A stretch of DNA of 64,000 nucleotides, taken from Agapanthus africanus (lineage: Eukaryota; Streptophyta; Magnoliopsida; Asparagales; Amaryllidaceae). Shown here one piece after another: positions 1-8,922 of this stretch (the stretch's first letter is position 1; the number at the start of each line of letters is the position of its first letter). The notes below the pieces were generated by a model. The model saw only the letters and a program-made list of their open reading frames with translations. It did not search any database and had not been told where the DNA came from. The stretch spans positions 380,675,908 to 380,739,907 of the forward strand of contig JASDDO010000018.1 in assembly GCA_030015575.1 (NCBI GenBank), given 5' to 3'. A program made the position numbers and the translations under genes.

Positions 1-330
1 AAAAATTTCACAACACAGAGAGCACAGAAAGTAAATGATACAGAGATTTGTTTAGTAGGGTTCACCAACTCTGTGACTAATCCCCGCCAGAGAACTCCTG
101 CTGAGGAGACTCGCTATCCAAGTGACTCCTTGCGGGTGGAAAAACCCAGATCTTTTATTAGGCTCAGATTTTAGAACCATTACACTTGCAGGATGTGAAT
201 ATCTTGACTTTTTCACTAAGGCTCAAGTCCAAAACCCTTTACACCGTGAAGATCACAAAACTTCTTCACTAGGTCGTACCAATCAGATTTTTAACAATCT
301 TAATAGATAAATCAAGTTTCAAATTAAGAA
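1..330 (-). mobile_element. Probable LTR-retrotransposon LTR fragment at window edge
   Basis: Read on the minus strand, this stretch ends with a run about a 'gtcacagagttggtgaaccc' block, then 'aaatctctgtatcatttact' and 'ttctgtgctctctgtg'. That layout is common in the downstream part of plant copia LTRs. It is an inference from style only: no matching second LTR, primer site or target duplication is visible because the window starts here. A degraded non-TE sequence is the alternative. Confidence 0.3.
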
Positions 331-1652
331 GATAATAGATTGTGTTTTGGAGATAATAAAATGTTTAAGAAAGATTTAAAGAAGATTTAAAAAAGGATGA
401 AGAAAAACTTAAATCAAAGGAACTTCTTCGAAAAACTAGAGATCTTTCTTTTCTATTGATTAGAAAATTCTAAGGCCCTGAAAAATCTCTCAAAAGAGTA
501 TTAAAAATTTAAGAACAGAGAGCAATAAAGTTTTCATAAAAAAATTAAAGAATGATGAATGTTCAAAAAACGTGAAAGAGACAAGTATTAAAGTGTTATG
601 AAAACTCTTTAAAATATGGTCATTTATATAGAATTTTGATGTGGACGGTTAGAGTAACCGTTCCCACAGTTTTGGATTGTTAGAGGCAGTTGATGGTCGT
701 TAGGATTTGAAATTTGAATCGAAAACAAAAAATTCAAAAAGGTCATAACTGTTATAGCCGTCTATAAGGCTATAGCCAACTATAGAGACGTTTATACTGA
801 TATTTAAAACATATATTTTTTAAAGAAAATGATATTAGAATACTTAAATTCGACAATTTAGGTACCTCTTTAAGTAAAGAGGTATCTAATATAGAAAATT
901 AAGATCAAAAAGAAATTCAAACCATTGAGATCGATTTTAGACTCGAAGAAAAGATAAAAAAAGTCTTCAAATTGTCCTTTGTACGACTTCTTTGTTATTT
1001 TCTTTGAACTGTACTTTGATCTTCAGAGTCTCTTAATGTTATTGTTGATTGGCCAGTTGTATTGTTGATTGTTCTCTTACTTGAATAATTCTATTGTTTT
1101 AGCACTTTAACTAACCTGACACGGTTAGTAACATTTGATATCTTTGAAATACGGTTTTTGTAAAATTATCAAAATTAAAAGAATGAGACTCATAGGTCAA
1201 CAAAATCGAGTGAGGGGTAGGTCGAAGGAGGAGGGACGTCGGCAGAGTGGGGTTGTCGGGAAAGGTTGAGGGGGAAGCAGGAGCAAGAGTGGGGGTGGTT
1301 GAGGGAGTAGGCCCAGGAAAGCATCGCCGGAGCCAACCGCCGGCGGTGATAAAGGTTGAGGAAGGAGAGAGAAGTAGAGAGATTGTTTTTTTTTATTTAA
1401 TTTTTTAATTTATTTAAAATTAGGGCTTGTGTTAGAAGAGTGGTAATTTTGATTTTTTAATTCTCTATGGACGTGACAACTTAGCCAACGTGGCGCATTT
1501 AGGGCTGATGTAGAACCGTTAAGCATGACAGTTTTTTGTAATTTTGAATGGTAAGGATAGTTTAGTGTCACATACCCAAACTTAGGATGAGTTTTCAGTA
1601 AATAAGCCAAAAAAGAACCATATATGTTCTTGTTTTTCTTTATGTTTTTCTT
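331..1652. other. AT-rich intergenic DNA without recognisable gene
   Basis: Mostly AT-rich sequence with no convincing coding frame or splice pattern. One GC-rich, purine-biased block at about 1205-1380 stands out (CCGGAG and GCCGGCGG motifs). On the minus strand it begins no recognisable protein. The right end, from about 1440, may be the outer flank of the foldback element that follows. Confidence 0.6.
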
Positions 1653-2381
1653 ATATATAACCCCAAAAACATAGCGATTCACTATTTCACCCCTAAAACT
1701 TTATAATTCTATATTTTACCACTAAAACTTGCCGTCATTCAAATTATTTTCAGGATCTTCACATGTCATCATCTTTGCTAATCGTGGTTGGATAACATTA
1801 CCTGGATATGAAATAATACTTAGACTTTCATTCTTGCACTCATTTCTCCTCTTTTCCTTTCTCAACCTCAATTTTTTACTCTCCCAACATGAGAAAATCG
1901 ATGCTAAGTTGGGAATGTTTATTTGAGTGAAGTTTCAATAGTATAAAAGAGAAGAAACTTCAATGAATTTTTGTTTCTTTCATTAATATATGTGGCTATA
2001 TAATTTAATGTATCTTTCTATTTTTTACGCTCATATTTGACGAAAAGCCATTATTGCATTTATCCGCAATTTTGAGACCCAGATTCCCCCTTTTAATATC
2101 TACCTCTTCATCTATATTTTACTGCTACATGTTGATTTTGTTGAATATTTTTTCTTTTGATTGAGAACACCTAAACAAATAGATTTGTAAACTCTATCTT
2201 ATGTATATATTCTCTTGGGGTTGAAGATGTCTATTTGAGTCCAACAGAATAAAATAAATATTTTATTATAAAAGTAACCGTAGAGAGAATTTTGGACTTA
2301 TAAAATTTGGGGGTGAATATTACAATTTGAAGTTTTGGGGGGTGGAATAAAAATTAGCTAAGCTGCAGGGGTGATAAATAA
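1653..2381. mobile_element. Foldback (inverted-repeat) element 1
   Basis: The left arm (about 1653-1730) contains 'atttcacccctaaaacttt' and 'ttttaccactaaaactt'. The reverse complement of the right arm (about 2304-2381) reads similarly, with 'attccaccccccaaaactt' and 'attcacccccaaatttt', in the same order and spacing. The arms are roughly 75-80 bp and diverged. The interior is AT-rich and non-coding. It looks like an old non-autonomous DNA element (MITE or foldback). Outer boundaries and target duplication were not resolved. Confidence 0.5.
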
Positions 2382-2783
2382 AAAAAGGCCCTTTCTTTTG
2401 CCTTATCCTTGCAACTTTTTATGAGGTAACTGTAACTCACTTATTGCTTAATCATTCACTGTGAACTTCAGCATCATTGTCGAATATTAGTACAAATTTC
2501 AATGAATGCAAACCACTTCATCTCTGCTATTATAATTCAAACTCCGAAAGCATTGCTCATGCCATTAGTAGATGGTATTTTCTTTTTAATTTTTTTTTGA
2601 GTAATAAGGGAAACCGTCCAAACTATTTATCTTTTAAAGATGTTCACTTCATCATCTCATTAAAATATTTAGAGGCCCTTTTGAATTCAAATTTCCTTCC
2701 CCCTCCCCACAATTAATGTCTAAGCTATCCTTATATTTGTAGAGACTTTTTTAGGATTTCATTCTAGTATAACAATGTTTAAA

Positions 2784-3442
2784 GGGGAAAATGGGTTTAA
2801 GTCCCTTGGGCCCTAATAGACTTTAGTTGTTGAGTTGCAAAAAAGAAAGAAAGAAAGAAAGAAAGAAAAAACTAACCAAAAACTCCTATACTCAGAAATT
2901 CCATTGTTTTGGTCCTTATAGTACATTAACACCAATACTACACTTTTTGAGGAAGTACTACATTTATTTTTTAAAATACTATATTTATCTTATAAAATTC
3001 CACATTAACAGATATGTTATGCCAATATTGCCATTTCAAAAAAAGTACTACATTGATCCTTTAACATACAATATTTATCTTATAAAATACTACATATATT
3101 TTATAAAGTATTACATTTATACCGAATCTACTATATTTATATTAGAATACTATATTTAACCTAAATCGTTACATGTGTTGATAAAACTGCTACATCTATT
3201 TATAAGCTAAATATAGTATTTTATAAGATAACTGCAGTATTTTAGAAGATAAATATATTACTTTAAAAGATAAATATAGTAGTTTATTTAAAAGGGCAGC
3301 ATTGACATAACATATTAGTTAATGTGCTATAAAGATTAAAACAAAGGAATCTTTGAGTCTAGGGAGTTTTGACAAGTTTTTTTTGTCTTAGGGACTAAAC
3401 CCTAATGCTTTTGAGCCATAGGGAGCTAAAACCATTTTCCCC
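2784..3442. mobile_element. Foldback element 2 with long terminal inverted repeats
   Basis: The left end starts GGGGAAAATGGGTTTAAG and the right end, reverse-complemented, starts GGGGAAAATGGTTTTAGC. Further in, both arms carry 'aaaactcc', 'actca', 'ttgtttt' and 'cacattaac' in the same order, followed by 'atatgttatg' on both sides. The arms therefore run roughly 130-250 bp. The interior holds AT-rich motifs (tactacattta, atttatcttataaaa) that are themselves inverted about the centre. No transposase is present. Flanking TTTAAA-like words hint at a target duplication but are not exact. Confidence 0.7.
2839..2871 (+). repeat. (GAAA)n microsatellite
   Basis: Simple GAAA repeat within the left arm of foldback element 2. 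It is absent from the right arm, so it expanded after the arms formed. Confidence 0.9.
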
Positions 3443-4112
3443 ATTTTTAAATTAAATGCAAACCATATAATATTGCTATGCATTCACCTTCAAAATTGAA
3501 TCGTTTTGGTACTAATATTAACTGGCATGATCTATTCTTTAACAATTCGATCTCTTTCAAGAGTTCTTTGTGAAACTTGATGTTAGCTTGGAGTAGCCAA
3601 TGACATTATCTTGACTTCATGATTTTGAGTTCATTTAGTTTCCCTTTCTTTCTGCATTGATTATTGACTTCAATTTTAATGTATTAAATTGTTGGTACTG
3701 GGACTTATAGTTTTCGATCAGCCAGGTAGTATCTAAATTGTGCATTAAAGAGAGCAGGGTTTTGAGAGCTGACATTTACCTGGCTTCCAGGAACATAAAT
3801 TAAAATTTGCAGCATGTGAGGTCGTCAAATGTAAGTTACTTATCTGTATATAGCCGATGATTTGTTTGTCAATGCAAATAAACTAGAATAGCTATTACAT
3901 TACAAGATATTATTCATTTTTGGTAATAGGTATTTATTCGCAATTGCACGGCCACATGTGATAAAATCGGTTATAAAACATGAACTGGATTTGTAAGCAC
4001 CATTCTGTTATCAAGTGATATCACCTCACATAAATCTTTTCTCAAGTATTAAATCTTACTGCAATTGCAATTACGACTACAAAATAAACCGAAAGTGAAA
4101 TGGAACTACAGA
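3443..4112. other. Intergenic DNA downstream of the F-box gene
   Basis: No coding frame or RNA gene is recognised. The part next to 4113 would hold the 3' UTR and polyadenylation region of the minus-strand F-box gene. No strong AATAAA signal was seen on that strand. Confidence 0.6.
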
Positions 4113-5025
4113 TCAAACGTTGGCACTAGACAAGCGAACCGTCGGATGCGCGTAATTATTTGCCCATTTTGCCTTCGCATTCAGAGAACTCTTGCATTCT
4201 CCTGCAGGAAAAAGCACGACAGCGATCTTCCTCAACTTGTTTTTAGACAACTTCGGCTTCTGAAGCGGCTTCCTCCATTGCAGTTTCAGTACAGGGCTTC
4301 TTGGGCTCCTGCAAAATTTTAAAAATTTAATTATAGTTTCTTATATAGGCCATTGTTAATGTCAAGAACCCAGGAATATTTAGTGATTCTGTAGTAGATA
4401 CTGTTAACTTTATAAAGTCCTAGTAAATACTATGAATTTTGTCAGTAGTAAATATACATTAGATGCTTTGGAACGATTTTTTTAAGTTTCATAATATACA
4501 TCACTTTCCATTACAATTGTTTTCATGGTATTAATTTGTAAGCTAAATTATAAATTGCCCATATGTCTTAAACTGAAAACCCTTGGGACCTTGTATTACA
4601 CTGAAATTTTGTGTATAGAAAGCGAGATAAAAAGAGCAATACCAAGAGAATGCTGTTGCCGTCTTCTTAGTTGGTGGTGGAGTCGAGAAGTTGAAATGCA
4701 ATCTTCGAGCAGCAAGAACCTAAACGAGAACAAATTAAACATGCACAATAACTTTTTTGCAGACTCGAGTCGGTAGCCAACTCACTGCATCGGAGAAGAA
4801 TTTGGAGATGAGGAGCAACTGCTTGAGTTCGTCATGGTCGAGTTTGCATAGGATTTGGACCTTCGAAATTTTTGTCGAATTTTCTAGTTAGAGAAGTAAA
4901 TGCATTTTAAGAAGGAAGGAAATTAATAATTGAAGACTTACCAGTGCGTCCATAGAGAGAGAGTTGATTGAAGTGGGCATGGGAGCGAGAGGAGAGAAAT
5001 GAAGAGAGAACGGATTTTTCCCCAT
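4113..5025 (-). CDS. Small F-box protein, FBS-like, four exons
   Basis: A minus-strand gene assembled from exons 5025-4942, 4860-4786, 4719-4643 and 4308-4113 (84+75+77+196 = 432 nt, 143 aa plus TGA). Donors read GTAAGT, GTGAGT and GTATTG; acceptors end AAG, TAG and CAG. All joins keep frame, and a Trp codon is split between exons 3 and 4. Residues about 21-53 read as an F-box: SMDALVQILCKLDHDELKQL, then an LLISKFF..AV stretch. This is followed by LAARRLHFNFSTP and a C-terminal KNKLRKIAVVLFP block. Order and wording resemble plant F-box stress-induced (FBS) proteins, which act as SCF ubiquitin-ligase adaptors through SKP1. The earliest in-frame ATG after a stop is at 5025; ATGs at 4980 and 4953 are alternatives. 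At 143 aa it is shorter than I expect for the family. Expression is unproven, but the open spliced frame suggests a functional gene. Confidence 0.75.
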
Positions 5026-6889
5026 ATTTTGTTTGATTCTTTGAGGGTGATGTTATTTTAAGGAACTACCCATAACTGTTTTTGATCCTTTTTGAAATGT
5101 TAACCAATGAGAATTTGGGGCAATCGTGTGGGAGATTCAATGGAAAAAAGAAAAAATAATAGAGGTTTTTTTTATTCATATCATACCTGTATAAAATGAG
5201 TTTGTGAAGGTTAAAATTGTTTTTTCCCCCTATATTCTTCCTTGAATCATCACATATTCTTAATAGAAAGCGCTTCAATCTCAATGTATTAGCATTTCTC
5301 TTTTGAATCTATTAAGTTACTCTATTTTGCTTCTTTAAGGTTTTCAGTGCCCTTTAAGTTAACCGAGGTTAATTGTTATCTCTGTTGTGTATTTTCTAAT
5401 AATTGCCTCCATATATATATAGATCTATTTTCTCCCATTCTCATAAAAAAATTCAATCCATAAGAAAACTGGGTGACATGAAATGATAGAAAGAAATGCA
5501 GCTAAAAATTCGAGTTGGGTAACTTAAGGCGATATAGGGAATATTAAATTGTAAAGGCACTTGCATTGTTGAAGTGTTGTAAAAATAAGAGAGAATGTGA
5601 GAAGCAATGTAAGAAACCCTAAAAAGTAATGTAACAAAAATATTTTAAGAATATGAGTTAAAAGTTAACTATAAAGTGGTATTCATTTAACTTAGATTTA
5701 AAGAAGAAAAATTATATTCCGATCAAAGTAAGTTTTTGAAGTTAATAGAAAATTTGAGGAGCTATATAAAAAATATCCTTAAATTTAATGAGGAATATGG
5801 CCATGAGGACTTCTCATGCCAATTTTTCTCGAGAACGCAGAGAGGTATGGGTGGGGCCAGCAGGTCTCATCCACATGGAGCGTTCCCATTCTTTTCATCC
5901 CTTTTTACGTTCTTTGGAAAATGGTCTTGAGAACTTTTCTAAGCCATTTTGCTCAAATTTAATTGTGAAAGTTTTGGATGGTAAAATATAATAGCCAAAT
6001 TTGTTAAAATACAAAAGTTAGCAATTCTGATTTCTTCAGGAAATCCATTTTGTTTTTTTAGCAATCCATGCAACAAACTGAAATTTATTTGAAATTGTTA
6101 TATCCAGGGATTGGAGTTGTATTTAGCATATGATATACACTGTTCATCCAAATTTTTATTCAGCAATATTCACCTATCATTAATTCCTAAGAGTCATATG
6201 TAGCATAGGTAATTGGCATCAAGAATCTGCTTATTATCCTCTAACATTCTCGACCAAATTTATTTCGGTTATCATAGCCATAAAAGGCTTTTCAATAACA
6301 TTGGTTTATATCATGTTTCCGGTTAATTGGAGCAATATGTCAATTTTCATAAACATAATTATTGAATTAGACATTATAGGATGATATATTGTTCTAAATT
6401 TATTTTGTTTGGAAGAGAATATTTCATGTACTTTCCTTCTTTATCCTGAGTCTCATTTAAAAAAATATTGACAAACAAAAATAAAAATCAAAAGATTATA
6501 CAAGAATCATCTAATTTCATGTGAGAAGATCCGGTTCATCACTTTCTCTTCTATTTAAATATGCGGTTCTCCGAGATTCCTTCCCTCGCGCCTCTTTGGT
6601 CGCATACGCTTTCAAATATTATCAAGAAGATGTTCAAATATTTTGACACCAATAAATATCCAAAAATAATATTTAAAATTAAGAAGTGTACTTATCTTTT
6701 TCCATGCTTCAAATTGATATCTGAAGTCAAATCCCTCCACCATCCAACGAGAAGGTTTCATTGTCGGAAAAATTTGCCTTAAAATTGTTGGAAGCAAGTA
6801 CAATGAAACCAAAAAACAATAAAATAATAAAATTGCAATAAGATAATAGTCGATGGAGCGGATGCTAAGACACGGATATCTCACTTTTT
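5026..6889. other. 5' flank of F-box gene and AT-rich intergenic DNA
   Basis: The first few hundred bases are the presumptive promoter and 5' UTR of the minus-strand F-box gene. AT-rich TATA-like words lie at about 5410-5422 and near 5190, but I cannot choose between them. Farther right the DNA is AT-rich without a convincing gene. Around 6545-6600 a TATTTAAAT word precedes a CT-rich leader-like stretch on the plus strand, with no reading frame after it. Confidence 0.5.
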
Positions 6890-7439
6890 TAAGGTAAATT
6901 TCGCACCGCCCCGGCTGAAATATAGTGGTTTGATATGATACATCAGGTTGCCGGCACGTTGCCTCCAGGATACAATAGTCTCGACTCCATCGGTTCGCTC
7001 TCCAACTTCTGCATATCAGTAAAGAGCAAGAGCTCTTTCTAACACCTTTCTCTATCCGATATCTTTAAACTACATGGAGGATTGTTTTTTATAAGAACAT
7101 ATATTGTATTTCAAAATAATATGAAAACCAATTCATATATATAATATATTTTGCTATTCAAGAGTAATATAAAATAGAGTATAAATATTACTCATATCAA
7201 TAATTAATTGTCCATGGACACAATTTTAAGGTGCAACGGCGATAAGCCCAGACAAAAATAAGGCTTTAAATGCCATGGTTTTAGGTTTTAATTTGCAAAC
7301 AGCCTAGAATTAACCATCCCATGATAACTCATTTAATTTCTAATAAGGCCTCCTGTGGAACAAATTAAAACCATTAATTAAAATAAAATATTTTATTATA
7401 ATTTCCACAGTATTTAAAATCAATTAAAAAAGTAAAATA
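6890..7439. other. Intergenic DNA with an unexplained GC-richer block
   Basis: At about 6898-7060 composition rises well above the surroundings (for example CGCACCGCCCCGGCTGAAAT). I recognise no protein in any frame. From about 7080 the sequence returns to AT-rich intergenic DNA. Confidence 0.4.
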
Positions 7440-7608
7440 TTGAAGATGAGAGTTGTCGGCGACGAGGCGGATGGGCTTGGAGAGCTCGTGGGAGTCGAGG
7501 ATGGGGCCTACGGGTGGCGGAGAAGAATGCGCGGATGAGAGCGTTGAAGAGGTCGTTGCGGAGCAGATGAGGAGAGGATTTAAGGGAGAGGAGGAAGCGG
7601 AGGGCAGA
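7440..7608 (-). pseudogene. Possible pentatricopeptide-repeat gene fragment
   Basis: On the minus strand one frame reads ALRFLLSLKSSPHLLRNDLF followed by NALIRAFF. This resembles the 'NALIRAF' start typical of the first repeats in plant PPR proteins, which bind organellar RNA. Downstream, a second frame gives KPIRLVADN, reminiscent of the '...IRPDNFTF' part of the same repeat, implying a frameshift. The upstream end stops at the Gypsy A LTR start, so the N-terminal part would have been separated by that insertion. The evidence is short and two-frame; chance similarity is possible. Confidence 0.3.
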
Positions 7609-8425
7609 TGATGATGCTCATAAGTGGGAATTTCCCAGATCATGACACGTAGCGGATGACGTGCCATCCATGTAAGCCCGCTAGATTTTCGGGGGCTGCG
7701 GAGCTGGAATAAGTACGATGCATTGAGGACATTCATCGGGACCTCGTTTCCGAGGTTGCATCCGACCTTTTGGAGACCTCCCCGGAGTACCTTCCATATT
7801 CGCCTAGCAACTAGCCAACAGCTCACCTCCGAGTAATCCTACAACCGAGCTTCCACAGCCTCCTTGCTCGTCTCCGAGCTGTTACAGAGCTGATCTTCCT
7901 CGGCCTCCTCGTTCGCCTTCGAGCTATCCACCGATCTGAGCTTCTTCGGCTTCCCTGTTCAACCGGGAGCACGAAGCCCGAATGCCCTCGTAACGGCTCC
8001 ATATATCTTGCCACGATGAGATCTTCACCAGCCTACGTCCCACATCCCACGCTAGCGTATCTTACCATTAATGGGCGTATTTCGCCATCTACTCGAACGA
8101 GACGCAGGTGAGTAACGGACGGCGAGAATCTTGCATTGGCTCGCTCTATGAGACCGCTATATAAACCCTCTCTTCCAGAAGACTCGGGTAACTGGAACTT
8201 ATTCCAATACGCCGCTACCCTGTCATTATTTCTCATACTTACTTGATCGTCGGAGGGTCCTACAGTGGTTACCCACCTCGGGACCTCCCTTGCAGGTAGC
8301 TCGACGTCAATGATAACCCACTGAGATCCACACATTCAATCCTCACACTAAATCTCAACCATACAAAGCCGCTTGCAGCAAGATCGACGGAGGACAACTA
8401 CTAAGGGAGATTTTGACCTCCATCA
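7609..8425 (+). mobile_element. Gypsy A 5' LTR
   Basis: A GC-richer block that begins TGATGATG at the boundary with the PPR-like DNA and ends ...CCTCCATCA just before a tRNA-type primer site. It contains a TATATAAAC box at about 8158-8166. These are LTR hallmarks in plus orientation. The 3' partner LTR is not in the window, so the start (7609 or 7612) is inferred from the inverted ends TGAT/ATCA. Confidence 0.6.
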
Positions 8426-8426
8426 G

Positions 8427-8445
8427 TTGGAGCCGTCTGTGGGAA
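8427..8445 (+). other. Gypsy A primer-binding site
   Basis: TTGGAGCCGTCTGTGGGAA begins one base after the LTR end. It resembles the TTGGCGCCGTCTGTGGGAA start of many plant Tat/Ogre-type gypsy internal regions, where minus-strand DNA synthesis is primed by a tRNA. It differs from that form at one base. Confidence 0.6.
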
Positions 8446-8587
8446 CGAAAGACTTTTCAACTATAACAGTTGATCTTCCGCCTTCGATACAATGACCAGC
8501 GATCATCACAACAGAGGTCCAAGCGTGAGCCATCCCTCGCTTCGCAATGGAGGCTGGGGTGGTTCCACTCCACATCCAAACGTCGTC

Positions 8588-8922
8588 AAAGCCCTCATCA
8601 CGAGGCCGCTGGGCAGCTTCCTGCTCGGCGCATCCACAGTGGGTAGCTTCCTGCCCAACGAAGACGTGGATCCAAAGCACTCATCACGAGGCGGCCGGGT
8701 AGTTTCCTGCCCAACGAAGACGTGGATCTAAAGCCCTCATTACGAGGCGGCCGGGTAGCTTCCTGCCGAACGAAGACGTGGATCTAAAGCCCTCATCACG
8801 AGGCGGCCGGGTAGCTTCCCGCCCAACGAAGATGTGGATCCAAAGCCCTCATCACGAGGCGGCCGGGTAGCTTCCCACCCAATGAAGACGTGAATCCAAA
8901 GCCCTCATCACAAGGCGGCCGG
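8588..8922 (+). repeat. 56-bp tandem repeat in Gypsy A
   Basis: Units start with CGTGGATC(C/T)AAAG at 8665, 8721, 8777, 8833 and 8889, exactly 56 bp apart, with a partial, rearranged unit before them. Each unit includes CTCATCACGAGGCGGCCGGG and TAGCTTCCTGCCCAACGAAG. The tract is non-coding. It is cut at 8922 by a solo LTR and resumes at 11745 and 31960. Confidence 0.9.

Noticed and set aside
5736-5991. Overlapping plus-strand frames of 64-67 codons
   Set aside because: No recognisable motif, splice pattern or codon character; AT-rich intergenic DNA.
8033-8335. Minus-strand 100-codon frame in the Gypsy A LTR, and a 'ggtgagtaacgga' 16S rRNA-like word
   Set aside because: It lies in an LTR with a TATA box and PBS. 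The rRNA resemblance is a single short word with no further match.
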